DNA of 64,000 bases, from contig NZ_FODY01000016.1 in assembly GCF_900110485.1 (NCBI RefSeq), positions 1 to 64,000 on the forward strand. Direction: 5' to 3'. Positions 18,757 through 26,998 of this stretch are shown piece by piece; within the stretch, counting starts at the first letter, position 1; every line of letters starts with the position of its first letter. Source of the stretch: Propionispora vibrioides (lineage in GTDB: Bacteria > Bacillota > Negativicutes > Propionisporales > Propionisporaceae). The position numbers and the translations under genes are program-made. The notes under the pieces were generated by a model. It was not told where the DNA came from. It saw only the letters and a list, made by a program, of their open reading frames with translations, and did no database searches.

Positions 18757-18963
18757 TTATATTCCGTCACCATAAATCCCTTCAACACCGGTAAACCGCT
18801 GTTTTTCGGTCCGGTCAAGCTGGGTGACCTTGCCGTCCTTGATCACAATGACCACCTGGCCAAATTTCAGTCCGTCCACAGCCTCTGCGATCCGTTTGCG
18901 CAAAGCCTGCGATTTAGCCTGATTGGCCGCCTCCTGTGAAACTGCTTCCTTTTTTGCAGGCAT
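18757..18963 (-). CDS. Small YezD-like (DUF2292) protein
   Basis: 68 residues. A charged N-terminal helix (1-30) precedes the DUF2292 core GQVVIVIKDGKVTQLDRTEKQR and a tail ending GIYGDGI, which is also the tail of the 138-residue paralogue at 47105-47521. Function of the family is unknown. Members often sit with sulfur-assimilation genes. It is the second gene after an S-box riboswitch, 57 bases behind another DUF2292 gene. A GCGAGG ribosome site supports the ATG. Confidence 0.8.
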   Translation of the reverse strand: MPAKKEAVSQEAANQAKSQALRKRIAEAVDGLKFGQVVIVIKDGKVTQLDRTEKQRFTGVEGIYGDGI

Positions 18964-19020
18964 AAATCCTCGCCGCCTCCCCCCGCTGCTAACTATATCT
19001 TTTCCATTGCCTTTATCGTA

Positions 19021-19194
19021 TCAGCATAATCTAATTTTCTCGACCCGCTCAATCTGGATAATACGGGAGTCCTGGACGATTAAGGTAACTGAACCGTGCA
19101 ATGTGCTATTAATAACCTTTTCAATTTGGTCCATAACCGCCTGGGGCACAACTTCCTGCTGCACCGCACTTACGTTCTTTTTTGTATTTGCCAT
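19021..19194 (-). CDS. Small YezD-like (DUF2292) protein, first gene of S-box operon
   Basis: 57 residues from the ATG at 19194, which has a GAGGTG ribosome site. A longer frame reaches 19254 but would begin inside the riboswitch terminator. The core is GSVTLIVQDSRIIQIERVEK, the single-domain DUF2292 pattern, without the GDGI tail. It directly follows the S-box and is therefore expected to be made when SAM is low. Confidence 0.8.
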   Translation of the reverse strand: MANTKKNVSAVQQEVVPQAVMDQIEKVINSTLHGSVTLIVQDSRIIQIERVEKIRLC

Positions 19195-19237
19195 GCTCAC
19201 ACCTCTATAAGCAGTTTGTATCGGCCGGGTTGAAACT

Positions 19238-19265
19238 AAGAAAACCCTTTCCAAGGAAAGGGTTT
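19238..19265 (-). terminator. S-box 1 expression-platform terminator
   Basis: AACCCTTTCC and GGAAAGGGTT pair and are followed by a T-rich run on the minus strand, placed between the S-box and the DUF2292 start. Confidence 0.8.
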
Positions 19266-19279
19266 GGGGTCATACTTTC

Positions 19280-19384
19280 CTCTCATCGCCAGGATTAATT
19301 ATCCTGCTGGAATTAGCACCACTGCATTGCTGCCGGTTGCCGGGTTTCTTCGGGCCAGTCCCTCGACCTCTCTGGATAAGAGCT
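19280..19384 (-). promoter_or_regulatory. SAM-I (S-box) riboswitch 1
   Basis: Minus-strand RNA with P1 CUCUUAUC/GAUGAGAG, the conserved AGAGGUCGAGGGACUGGCCC, then GAAGAAACCCGGCAACC and the GGUGCUAAUUCC P4 segment. These are the diagnostic S-box blocks. Downstream genes are two DUF2292 ORFs and possibly metY. Confidence 0.97.
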
Positions 19385-19404
19385 ACTTTATCAACTTATA
19401 TGAA

Positions 19405-19433
19405 ATAGTATCATAGGGTAATAACAGTGTCAA
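19405..19433 (-). promoter_or_regulatory. Sigma-A promoter of S-box 1 operon
   Basis: TTGACA (19433-19428), 17-base spacer, TACTAT (19410-19405) on the minus strand. Between this and the terminator at 19603 I see no gene. Confidence 0.7.
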
Positions 19434-19602
19434 TAACTATTTACCGCCAAGCAAGCAGACCAGTTTTCTGTCTCAGCGCACGCTGAGCTGCTTACAGGTA
19501 GTATATGTCCGGTAAGTTTGGATCATGCCATTCCCGGTAGCCGTTCTTAAATAAAGGGAAAAACAGAACCCTCTGCGAGAGCCGGCCACCGGTATAGAAA
19601 TA

Positions 19603-19642
19603 AGGCTGGAGTTTGCGCCATCGCAGTGCAAACTCCAGCCTT
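19603..19642 (-). terminator. Terminator after cysK copy 1
   Basis: A 13-bp stem (GGCTGGAGTTTGC with its complement) past the cysK stop, followed on the minus strand by TTATTTC. The tract is weak but the stem is long. Confidence 0.65.
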
Positions 19643-19670
19643 CGTCATGTCCGATCAGCCGAGCCTACTA

Positions 19671-20603
19671 TTATTCTTCAAATAAACTTGTCGACAGATA
19701 CCGTTCACCGGTATCCGGCAAGAGCACTACAATGGTCTTTCCTTTATTCTCCGGACGCAAGGCCAGTTGGGTTGCTGCATAGGCTGCCGCACCGCTGGAA
19801 ATACCGACAAGCAGGCCTTCGGTTCTGGCCAGTTCCCGGCCGGTGGCGAAAGCATCCTCATTGCTTACCGGAATAATTTCATCAATGACGTCTTTATTGA
19901 ACACGTCCGGCACGAACCCGGCGCCGATACCCTGGATTTTATGGGGACCCGGTTTGCCGCCCGACAAAACAGGCGAATCCTTCGGTTCAACCGCTACAAT
20001 TTTAATGTTAGGATTTTTTTGTTTCAAAACTTCGCCAACACCGGTAATGGTACCGCCCGTGCCTACGCCGCCGACAAAAATATCAACCTTGCCGTCGGTA
20101 TCGCGCCAAATTTCTTCAGCCGTAGTCTTGCGGTGAATAGCCGGATTGGCCGGATTTTTAAACTGCTGGGGAATAAAGGCCTTCGGGTTTTCCGCCACAA
20201 TTTCTTCGGCCTTTTTAATAGCCCCTTTCATGCCTTCCGCACCCGGCGTCAAAACAAGTTCGGCTCCCAACGCCTTAAGTAATTTTCTTCTTTCAATACT
20301 CATGGTTTCCGGCATGGTCAGCACCAATTTATAGCCCTTGGCTGCTGCGACAAAAGCCAGCCCTACACCGGTATTGCCGCTGGTGGGCTCAACAATCAAA
20401 GTATCTTTGTCAAGCAGGCCTTTTTCTTCCGCATCGGCGATCATGGCATAGCCGATCCGGTCTTTAACGCTGCCTAAAGGATTAAAATATTCCAATTTAG
20501 CAATAACAGCTGCCTCATACCCTTTGTTCTTACGATAGTTGCCAAATTCCAGTAGAGGAGTGTTACCTATTAATTCGGTCAAATTCTTAACAATACGTGA
20601 CAT
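19671..20603 (-). CDS. cysK: Cysteine synthase (O-acetylserine sulfhydrylase), copy 1
   Basis: 310 residues, standard CysK length. It joins sulfide to O-acetylserine with PLP. Visible are NTPLLEF near 14, the PLP lysine in GSVKDRIG (about 44), [12 protein letters not shown], the phosphate loop [10 protein letters not shown] and [11 protein letters not shown] near the C-terminus. It is a single-gene unit with its own promoter, attenuator copy 2 and terminator. A paralogue lies at 34437-35363 within the nitrogenase-like operon. Confidence 0.95.
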   Translation of the reverse strand: MSRIVKNLTELIGNTPLLEFGNYRKNKGYEAAVIAKLEYFNPLGSVKDRIGYAMIADAEEKGLLDKDTLIVEPTSGNTGVGLAFVAAAKGYKLVLTMPETMSIERRKLLKALGAELVLTPGAEGMKGAIKKAEEIVAENPKAFIPQQFKNPANPAIHRKTTAEEIWRDTDGKVDIFVGGVGTGGTITGVGEVLKQKNPNIKIVAVEPKDSPVLSGGKPGPHKIQGIGAGFVPDVFNKDVIDEIIPVSNEDAFATGRELARTEGLLVGISSGAAAYAATQLALRPENKGKTIVVLLPDTGERYLSTSLFEE

Positions 20604-20754
20604 AGTAAATACCCCCGTTTATATTTTAAATTTACATGATAATGTATCAAGCCCAGGTTATAGTTATGCACGAACAAATACGACCTATACCAAATTTTCA
20701 GTTTGATCCGGCGTATAAACTGCTGTTGGTATGGTCAGGAAACGCCACATAAAC

Positions 20755-20815
20755 AAAAAAGGCCAAAGAAGCTGCAGCAAGCATCTCCTTTGGCCTTCAG
20801 TTTTTCTGATCAGCC
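20755..20815 (-). promoter_or_regulatory. UGR/AG attenuator, copy 2 (cysK leader)
   Basis: GGC-UGA-UCAG-aaaaa-CUGA-AG-GCC followed by the terminator stem GGCCAAAGGAGAUGC with its complement and UUUUUU. The outer helix is GGC/GCC instead of AGC/GCU, a compensated change. It lies 150 bases before cysK. Confidence 0.8.
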
Positions 20816-20842
20816 TACCATCCAAACCAACTTGTTACTTAC

Positions 20843-20871
20843 ATGATAGTACCAATGACAGGCAATGTCAA
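20843..20871 (-). promoter_or_regulatory. Sigma-A promoter of cysK copy 1
   Basis: TTGACA (20871-20866), 17-base spacer, TATCAT (20848-20843) on the minus strand, about 20 bases before attenuator copy 2. Confidence 0.75.
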
Positions 20872-20885
20872 GATTTTTTTGCCAT

Positions 20886-21053
20886 TAGGTAACCACTGAT
20901 TAATTCACCCTGCGCGTCCTGACGGATCTTTTTCCGCCTGGCTGCGGCAGCAAAACCTTGCAATAGGGGCCGCTATTCCTGCGGTTTTACTTCCTTGCCA
21001 GTCGAAAAAATCTCTCGCCAGCCCGACAGGTTCATTTAATCAGCGGTTACCTA
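20886..21053. mobile_element. 168-bp MITE-like element, copy A
   Basis: Terminal inverted repeats of 18 bp with one mismatch (20886-20903 and 21036-21053; core AGGTAACC). The interior is GC-rich with several palindromes and no ORF. A second copy of the same length lies at about 45791-45958, and a diverged relative near 52731-52910. It fills most of the gap between cysK and the gene at 21075. Confidence 0.7.
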
Positions 21054-21074
21054 GTGCTCCATTTCTTCCGGCCA

Positions 21075-22217
21075 TTATCCTTCATTATGCAACGCCTGCT
21101 GCAAATCCTCAATTAGATCTTCCACGTCCTCAATCCCTACGGAAAACCGCAAAAGACAATCGGAAACCCCCAGCCGGTCCCGAACCTCGGGCGGCACATC
21201 GGCGTGTGTCTGAACAGCCGGGAAGGTAATCAAAGATTCCACGCCGCCCAGACTTTCGGCGAACTGAATCAGCCGGACCCGGGACAGCACCTGTGGAACC
21301 AGCGAAGGACAGGCCACATCAAAAGAAAGCATGCCACCATAGCCAGAAGCCTGGGCATCCTGAATGGCTTTGCCCGGATGGTCTTCCAGGCCAGGATAAT
21401 AGACTTGTTTGACCTGTGGCTGGGTTTGCAGCCATTTAGCAATGGTAAGCGCATTGGCACTGTGTTTTTCCATACGCAAAGCCAGCGTTTTAATGCCCCG
21501 CAGCAGCAGCCAGCTATCCTGCGGTCCCAGAATGCTGCCGGTCGAGTTCTGGATGAACCGTATCCGTTCCCCCAGCTCCGCAGTGCGGGCAACGACGGCA
21601 CCACAAACGGTATCATTGTGGCCTGACAAATATTTTGTCCCACTGTGGATGACAAGGTCCGCGCCTAAAAGTAAGGGCTGTTGGAAATAGGGGGATAAGA
21701 AAGTATTATCCACAATCGTATGAATATCACGCTGCGCCGCCATACAGGCAATCGCTTTGATATCGGCAATTTTCATCAGCGGATTGGTCGGTGTTTCAAT
21801 TAAAATGGCCGCCGTATTTTTCTGAATTGACTCCTGGACTTCTGTCAGGTTGCTGCTGTCAATGAAGCTCACCGTAAAACCCAGATTGGCGAAAATCTGG
21901 TCCAACACGCGATAGGTACCGCCATAACAATCTTCGGTAACGATAAAATGACTGCCCGGTTTATATAACAATAATACCGCCGTCACAGCGGCCATGCCTG
22001 ATGCAAAGACATAGCCGGCAGCACCGCCTTCCAGATCTGTAATAGCCTTCTCAACCGCTTCCCTGGTTGGATTCTGGGAACGGGAATAATCATAGCCGGT
22101 GCTTTCCCCTAACGCCGGATGCCGAAAGGTGGCATTTTGATAAATTGGTGTGCTGATCGCACCGGTGCGCGGGTCGGACCCTACGCCGCAATGAACTATT
22201 TTTGTACTCAGTTTCAT
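21075..22217 (-). CDS. Cystathionine gamma-synthase / O-acetylhomoserine-thiolyase type enzyme (MetI/MetB-like)
   Basis: 380 residues from the ATG at 22217, which has a GGGGG ribosome site; an in-frame ATG at 22229 lacks one. PLP-dependent Cys/Met-metabolism family, short form. Marks are IVHCGVGSDPRTGAISTPIYQ, YDYSRSQNPTR, ASGMAAVTA, VDNTFLSPY and the PLP lysine in HSGTKYLSGHND. Short members include cystathionine gamma-synthase and beta-lyase. The S-box leader favours the synthase (Bacillus MetI-like) step of methionine synthesis. Substrate choice is not readable from motifs. Confidence 0.88.
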   Translation of the reverse strand: MKLSTKIVHCGVGSDPRTGAISTPIYQNATFRHPALGESTGYDYSRSQNPTREAVEKAITDLEGGAAGYVFASGMAAVTAVLLLYKPGSHFIVTEDCYGGTYRVLDQIFANLGFTVSFIDSSNLTEVQESIQKNTAAILIETPTNPLMKIADIKAIACMAAQRDIHTIVDNTFLSPYFQQPLLLGADLVIHSGTKYLSGHNDTVCGAVVARTAELGERIRFIQNSTGSILGPQDSWLLLRGIKTLALRMEKHSANALTIAKWLQTQPQVKQVYYPGLEDHPGKAIQDAQASGYGGMLSFDVACPSLVPQVLSRVRLIQFAESLGGVESLITFPAVQTHADVPPEVRDRLGVSDCLLRFSVGIEDVEDLIEDLQQALHNEG

Positions 22218-22390
22218 AATATCCCCCATTTAACTAAAATCGTAACTAAGACTGGTTTCAGGGCCGAGCCCCCGGTGCCCGGGCTGTTTGTTTGCCCTGT
22301 TGGGCAACCGGTAGAATTATACAGTATGCTGGCGGCCGGATTACGTTTTTTCCGGCTAAACAGACCTGTTTTTATTATCCCTTCCGGCAT

Positions 22391-22422
22391 AATAAAAACC
22401 CCTCTCCGCAGAAAGGGGTTTT
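22391..22422 (-). terminator. S-box 2 expression-platform terminator
   Basis: AAAACCCCTTTC and GAGAGGGGTTTTTATT on the minus strand, between S-box 2 and the downstream gene, 170 bases from its start. The bases between hold small hairpins and no gene. Confidence 0.8.
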
Positions 22423-22443
22423 ACTGTTATAAAATACCCTTCC

Positions 22444-22544
22444 CTCATCTTCCAGGAAATCATTCCTGCTGGAGTTAGCACCACTGCATTGCTGCCGGTT
22501 GCCGGGTGTCATCGGGCCAGTCCCTCGACCACTCTAAATAAGAG
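22444..22544 (-). promoter_or_regulatory. SAM-I (S-box) riboswitch 2
   Basis: Minus-strand RNA with GGUCGAGGGACUGGCCCGAUG, ACCCGGCAACC and GUGGUGCUAACUCC, and a P1 between CUCUUAU and AUGAGGG. It controls the cystathionine gamma-synthase-type gene. Confidence 0.97.
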
Positions 22545-22577
22545 AATTTAAAGTTATGTAGATGTATATTGTTTTTC

Positions 22578-22606
22578 ATTCTACCTCAGAAGCAAATCAC
22601 TGTCAA
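22578..22606 (-). promoter_or_regulatory. Sigma-A promoter of S-box 2 leader
   Basis: TTGACA (22606-22601), 17-base spacer, TAGAAT (22583-22578) on the minus strand, right behind the stop of the dehydrogenase gene. Confidence 0.7.
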
Positions 22607-22610
22607 GAGG

Positions 22611-23654
22611 TTATGCCTCCATTTCCCGCCCGGGTACCAGCACCACTTTTATGGCTTGTCCCTGTTTGATCACCGCATAAGCCTTATCCCATTCAGCGAG
22701 CGTAAATTGATGGGAAACCAGTTCCTGCGTTTTTATGGCTCCTTCATTAATCAATTGAAGGGATGGTTCCCAGTCAAACGGATTCTGGCTGCGGCTGCCA
22801 ATAATCCTCAGTTCCTTTTGAATGATCTTGTCAAAGTCGGCCGGCAGCTCAGCTGTGGGAAAAACTCCGGCCTGCACGTAAGTTCCCTGCTTGCGCAAAA
22901 GCTCCAGTCCCGTAGCCACCGAAGGCGGCGCCCCGGTGCACTCAAACACGATATCCGCGCCATAGCCTGCCGTCGCGCCGGCCACAAGCTGCCGCAGATC
23001 CTGCTGCTCAATATCCACGGCCTGCGTTATTCCTACCTCCCGCGCTTTTTCCAACCTGACCTTATCCTGCGGCAAACCGGCGATAATCACCTGAGCGCCA
23101 AACCGGCGGGCCATTTGCGCCGTCAGCAGGCCGATCGGGCCTGGCCCCAGCACCACCGCCACATCACCCGGCTGCACGCCGGCTTTGGTGGCAATATGAT
23201 GGGCGCAGGCCACCGCCTCAGTCATCGATGCAGCCAAAAAGCTAACCTTCTCCGGCAGCTTATGAACGCTTGCCGCCCGGATCACCAGATATTCGGCAAA
23301 CGCGCCGTCTACCTGGGTACCAATCCCCTGGCGCCGGCTGCACAGGTTATACTGTTTTGTTTGGCAATACCGGCATTCACCACAGGCTGCTGCTGTTGTT
23401 TCCGCCGTCACCCGGTCACCCACCTGAAAACCGGCAACTCCTGCGCCGAGAGCGCTGATTTCCCCGGAAAATTCGTGTCCCAGCGCTACCGGCACGGCTA
23501 CTTTGTATTTCCCCTCATAAGTATGTAAATCAGTGCCACAGATGGCGGCGTACGCCACCTTGATTTTTACCTGCCCCGGACCGGGCTCCGGTTCCTGTTT
23601 ATCCACTACCTGTAAATGGCCATAGCCGGTTTCCCGTTTTACCAATGCTCTCAC
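22611..23654 (-). CDS. Zinc-dependent medium-chain alcohol dehydrogenase
   Basis: 347 residues. The start is the GTG at 23654, 8 bases behind AAGGGAG; an upstream GTG at 23663 overlaps that site. Catalytic zinc ligands are in CGTDLHTYEG and GHEFSGE, the structural zinc cysteines in CGECRYCQTKQYNLC. The NAD(P) Rossmann loop reads GPGPIGLL. It belongs to the sorbitol/threonine dehydrogenase branch. The substrate is unknown. Attenuator copy 3 and a consensus promoter put it in the sulfur regulon, so it may oxidise an alcohol from organosulfur breakdown; that is inference. Confidence 0.88.
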   Translation of the reverse strand: MRALVKRETGYGHLQVVDKQEPEPGPGQVKIKVAYAAICGTDLHTYEGKYKVAVPVALGHEFSGEISALGAGVAGFQVGDRVTAETTAAACGECRYCQTKQYNLCSRRQGIGTQVDGAFAEYLVIRAASVHKLPEKVSFLAASMTEAVACAHHIATKAGVQPGDVAVVLGPGPIGLLTAQMARRFGAQVIIAGLPQDKVRLEKAREVGITQAVDIEQQDLRQLVAGATAGYGADIVFECTGAPPSVATGLELLRKQGTYVQAGVFPTAELPADFDKIIQKELRIIGSRSQNPFDWEPSLQLINEGAIKTQELVSHQFTLAEWDKAYAVIKQGQAIKVVLVPGREMEA

Positions 23655-23691
23655 CCATACCACTCCCTTAATCCGCTATGAATGTAAAAAT

Positions 23692-23750
23692 AAAAAAAGG
23701 CCAGGACAATCCCACTAGGATTATCGCAGCCTTCAGTAGCTCTGATCAGC
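23692..23750 (-). promoter_or_regulatory. UGR/AG attenuator, copy 3 (alcohol dehydrogenase leader)
   Basis: GC-UGA-UCAG-agcua-CUGA-AG-GC followed by a 15-bp terminator stem with one mismatch and two GU-type pairs, then UUUUUUU. It ends 38 bases before the GTG start. Confidence 0.78.
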
Positions 23751-23772
23751 AAACGCATTCTTTTTACTTACC

Positions 23773-23800
23773 ATTATAAAGTCTGAAGAGATTTTGTCAA
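23773..23800 (-). promoter_or_regulatory. Sigma-A promoter of the alcohol dehydrogenase gene
   Basis: Perfect TTGACA (23800-23795), 17-base class spacer, TATAAT (23778-23773) on the minus strand, about 16 bases before attenuator copy 3. Confidence 0.8.
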
Positions 23801-23866
23801 GAAAAACTCCTTGCTGGCACCGCCAGACTATGGGTGCGCAACTTGTTGCTCCAAACATTTTTATAA

Positions 23867-23895
23867 TTGACGATCCTGTAAAAATAGTATATGAT
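23867..23895 (+). promoter_or_regulatory. Sigma-A promoter of D1K1
   Basis: TTGACG (23867-23872), 17-base spacer, TATGAT (23890-23895) on the plus strand, back to back with the dehydrogenase promoter. Confidence 0.7.
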
Positions 23896-23933
23896 CAAAC
23901 CATACTTTAAAAGAAAATAATCCCTGCCTATAT

Positions 23934-23988
23934 GGTTAACCGTTCAATGGAAACCGGAGATCATACGCTGTGCGTATGGTCTTTTTTG
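23934..23988 (+). promoter_or_regulatory. UGR/AG attenuator, copy 16 (D1K1 leader, diverged helices)
   Basis: Only plus-strand copy. GGU-UAA-CCG, a 12-base loop, CGG-AG-AUC, then the terminator AUCAUACGC-ugu-GCGUAUGGU and CUUUUUU. Both helices differ entirely from the consensus yet pair, the UAA/AG internal loop is kept (UAA also occurs in copy 11), and the outer helix again overlaps the terminator. It lies 67 bases before the gene. Confidence 0.6.
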
Positions 23989-24054
23989 TTGTACAGGAAG
24001 CCGGATTCAAGAGCGGTTTTCTGCAGTAACACAAACATAAATGGAGGAATGAAG

Positions 24055-25503
24055 ATGAGTGTTAACTTAACAAGTCCGGCCGTCGAACTCCGGGAATCGC
24101 GTCTGCATACGATCACCGGCTACGAAGGCGATGCCGCCCGTTTAATCAGTTGCCGCGACCTGCCCAACCGGGAGAGAAGCTTTACCCAGTGCGGTTCCTG
24201 CGGCGCCGATCAGGTTATGAACCTGTTGAGTCAGATCCAGGATGCCGCTGTCGTTGAACATGGCCCTGCCGGCTGCGCCAGCGACATTCCCTTTCGCAAT
24301 GGTGTTTTCCGTATGGGAAACCGGCGCTTAGGCTATCACGTGCATAATATCAAATATATCAATACCAACCTGAATGAAAATGATACCATTTACGGCGGCG
24401 AGGCCAAACTGGATCAGGCGGTCCGGGAAGCGTACCGCCGCTTTCAGCCTAAAGCCATTTTTGTCACTACCACCTGCGCTTCGGCTATTATCGGCGATGA
24501 TGTTCCCGGTATTTGCGACGCCCTGGAGGAAGAGCTCGGCATCCCGGTCATTGCCACCTTATGCGAAGGCTTCCGCACCAACATCTGGGCCACCGGCTTC
24601 GATTCGGCCAATCATAGCATTCTGCGCAAAATTGTTAAACCGGCCAGACAGAAACAGGCCGATTTGATTAACGTCATTAGCTTCGAGCACCATTTTTTGT
24701 ATCAGAGTGTGTTTGAACAGCTGGGGTTACGCGCCAATCATATTGTGCCGTTATCCACGATTGAACAATTGGAACATATTTCCGAGGCCGCCGCTACTGT
24801 CCAATACTGTGAAACCTTAGGCAGCTATCTGGCGGCCGGCTTGGAGGAATATTTCGGAGTTCCCGAGGTCAAAGCCCCCGCCCCCTTTGGTCTGAAAGCT
24901 TCGGATGAACTGCTGCGGGAAATCGGCCGTCTTTTTAACAAAGAAGCAGCAGCGGAAAAAGTCATTGCCAACGAACGGGCCAACATTGCCCGGGATCTGG
25001 AACGGCTCAGAAACCGCCTGACCGGCAAAAAAGTTTATATCGCGGCCGGTGGTCCGCTCGCTTACAGCATTATTGCCCTGGTTAAGGACCTCGGTATGGA
25101 GGTCGTTGGCACTTCAGTATGGCACCATGATCAAACCTACGATAACGATGATGACCGGATCAACTTTCTCAATTTTGCCGTCAAAACATACGGAAATTTT
25201 CATGTAGGTGTTTGCAATAAACAAGCCTTTGAGGTAACCAATGCCATCAATAAGTACCAGCCCGATATTGCCATCACCCGCCATATTGAAACCGTATGGG
25301 CCGCCAAACTAGGAATTCCCTCCATCTTTGCCGGCAACCAACCGACAGAAATGCTGTATGACGGGTTGATCCGTTTCGGCCAGACCATTGATGATGCCAT
25401 TTCCAATCCGGCGTACATCAAAAACGTAGCCAAGCATAGTAAACTTCCCTATACCGATTGGTGGCTCAACCAAAATACCTACTCTTTCTTAAGGAGCGAA
25501 TGA
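24055..25503 (+). CDS. Nitrogenase-like component 1 alpha subunit, D1
   Basis: 482 residues from the ATG at 24055 (GGAGG seven bases before); a longer frame reaching 23932 would run through the leader terminator. NifD superfamily. P-cluster cysteines: C46 or C49 (TQCGSCG), C74 (HGPAGC) and C141 (TTTCASAIIGDD). By eye, the NifD Cys275 equivalent is kept (C252, VQYCETLGSY), while Gln191 is Trp178, His195 is Phe182, and no His stands at the His442 place. So it probably holds a P-cluster and a cofactor without a FeMo-co-type His ligand. The partner K1 starts one base after its stop. Closest paralogue in the window is D2. Likely a methylthio-alkane-reductase-type (MarD) enzyme; substrate unknown. 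Confidence 0.85.
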   Translation: MSVNLTSPAVELRESRLHTITGYEGDAARLISCRDLPNRERSFTQCGSCGADQVMNLLSQIQDAAVVEHGPAGCASDIPFRNGVFRMGNRRLGYHVHNIKYINTNLNENDTIYGGEAKLDQAVREAYRRFQPKAIFVTTTCASAIIGDDVPGICDALEEELGIPVIATLCEGFRTNIWATGFDSANHSILRKIVKPARQKQADLINVISFEHHFLYQSVFEQLGLRANHIVPLSTIEQLEHISEAAATVQYCETLGSYLAAGLEEYFGVPEVKAPAPFGLKASDELLREIGRLFNKEAAAEKVIANERANIARDLERLRNRLTGKKVYIAAGGPLAYSIIALVKDLGMEVVGTSVWHHDQTYDNDDDRINFLNFAVKTYGNFHVGVCNKQAFEVTNAINKYQPDIAITRHIETVWAAKLGIPSIFAGNQPTEMLYDGLIRFGQTIDDAISNPAYIKNVAKHSKLPYTDWWLNQNTYSFLRSE

Positions 25504-25504
25504 T

Positions 25505-26830
25505 ATGACTGGAATCTTACAAGGACCGCGCCACGGCTGTGCCTTAGGTGCATTTCAAAGCGTTGTCGCCATTGAGCGGGCCATTCCCATCCTGCATGCC
25601 GGCCCCGGCTGTGGCTCCAAGCTGCACCGCGGCTTATCCCGGGCCGGCGGTCAGCAGGGTACCGGCTACGCCGGGGCCGATGCCATGCCCTGCACCAATA
25701 TGATTGAAAAAGACGTTGTTTTTGGCGGTACCGATAAATTGCGGGACGTCATCTCCGGAACCTTACAGATTATGGACGGTGATTTTTTCGTTGTCCTGAC
25801 CGGCTGCACCGCCGACATTATCGGCGACGATGTCAGCAGCATTGTCAGCGAATTTACGCAGCAAAACATTCCCATCGTCCATGTTGAGACAGCAGGCTTT
25901 AAAGGAGACGGTTACAAAGGCCACGAGCTGCTGCTGGAGGCGATTATCAACCAGTACTTAAAACCGGTAGAGCAAACAGAACCCAGCCTGGTCAACGTAT
26001 TTGCCAGCGTACCGCGCCATGATCCCTTTTGGGAGGGCGATTTGCATGAGTTGAGGCAGCTCTTGGCGGGTATCGGTCTTAAAGCGAATATTTTGTTCGG
26101 CTACAACAGCGGCGGCCGCCAAGCGCTTGATGCCATCCCCGCTGCCCAGTTCAATCTGGTGGTTTCCCCCTACATCGGACTGAAAGCGGCCCAATTGCTG
26201 CAGGAAAAATTCGGCACCCCGTTTCTTCATTATCCGGTGCTGCCTGTGGGTGGCACGGAAACCTCCCGCTTTTTACGCACCGTAGCCGAATTTGCCGGAA
26301 CAGCATCGCCGGCAACGGAAGCGTTTATTAAAGAGCAGGAAGCTGAATTTTATCATTACATTATCCGGGCGGCCGATGTACTAACCGAGTACCAGCTTAA
26401 TCAGCCCAAACGGTTTTATAATATCAACGATACTTCCTATGCCCTGGCGTTCAGCAGATTCCTGGTAAATGAACTGGGCTATTTCCCGCTCCACCAGTTT
26501 GTAACCGAAGAGGTGCCGGAAGAATATCAGGAAACCATCAAACAATATTTTCAGGACCTGGCGCCGGGTATTTCCTCGGATATTACCATTACACAAGACA
26601 GTGGCGTCATTGAAGACCATATCCGTTCCACCCGCCATCTGACCACACCGCTGTTTCTCGCTTCCTGCTGGGAACTGGACGTAGCCAGAGATGCTAAAGG
26701 TATTCACCTTAGCGTCGGGCTGCCGGTTATCGACCGGTTAGTACTGCATCGCACCTATGCAGGGTACCGCGGCGGTTTGAACCTGGTCGAGGATATCTAT
26801 TCCCGCTTGCTGGGCAAGCACCGCGAATAA
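25505..26830 (+). CDS. Nitrogenase-like component 1 beta subunit, K1
   Basis: 441 residues, NifK superfamily, short N-terminus. The three P-cluster cysteines are C12 (PRHGCALG), C36 (HAGPGCG) and C101 (LTGCTADIIGDD), so with D1 the P-cluster site is complete. It would form the alpha2beta2 partner of D1 and accept electrons from the NifH-like protein encoded at 45973-46848. The start ATG overlaps the D1 end region and a GGAG ribosome site lies inside D1. A perfect terminator follows. D1K1 is separate from the main nitrogenase-like operons and has its own attenuated promoter. Confidence 0.85.
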   Translation: MTGILQGPRHGCALGAFQSVVAIERAIPILHAGPGCGSKLHRGLSRAGGQQGTGYAGADAMPCTNMIEKDVVFGGTDKLRDVISGTLQIMDGDFFVVLTGCTADIIGDDVSSIVSEFTQQNIPIVHVETAGFKGDGYKGHELLLEAIINQYLKPVEQTEPSLVNVFASVPRHDPFWEGDLHELRQLLAGIGLKANILFGYNSGGRQALDAIPAAQFNLVVSPYIGLKAAQLLQEKFGTPFLHYPVLPVGGTETSRFLRTVAEFAGTASPATEAFIKEQEAEFYHYIIRAADVLTEYQLNQPKRFYNINDTSYALAFSRFLVNELGYFPLHQFVTEEVPEEYQETIKQYFQDLAPGISSDITITQDSGVIEDHIRSTRHLTTPLFLASCWELDVARDAKGIHLSVGLPVIDRLVLHRTYAGYRGGLNLVEDIYSRLLGKHRE

Positions 26831-26848
26831 TTCCTAGAAATATAACCT

Positions 26849-26897
26849 AAAGCAGCGCCGTTAGTTTCCTTATCGGAAAACTAACGGCGCTGCTTTA
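26849..26897. terminator. Bidirectional terminator between K1 and the LarA-like gene
   Basis: A 19-bp near-perfect stem (AAAGCAGCGCCGTTAGTTTT with its complement). Beyond it, 26940-26998 holds a partial copy of an interspersed palindrome (ATCAGCGGTTCCC). Confidence 0.85.
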
Positions 26898-26998
26898 ATC
26901 TATCCTCATATTTTTATCAATCGCTTCCCCTGTTTCAATAGCCACTTGCTTGCCTTACGGCGAATTTTTATCATGGGTTGCCAAAAATCAGCGGTTCC

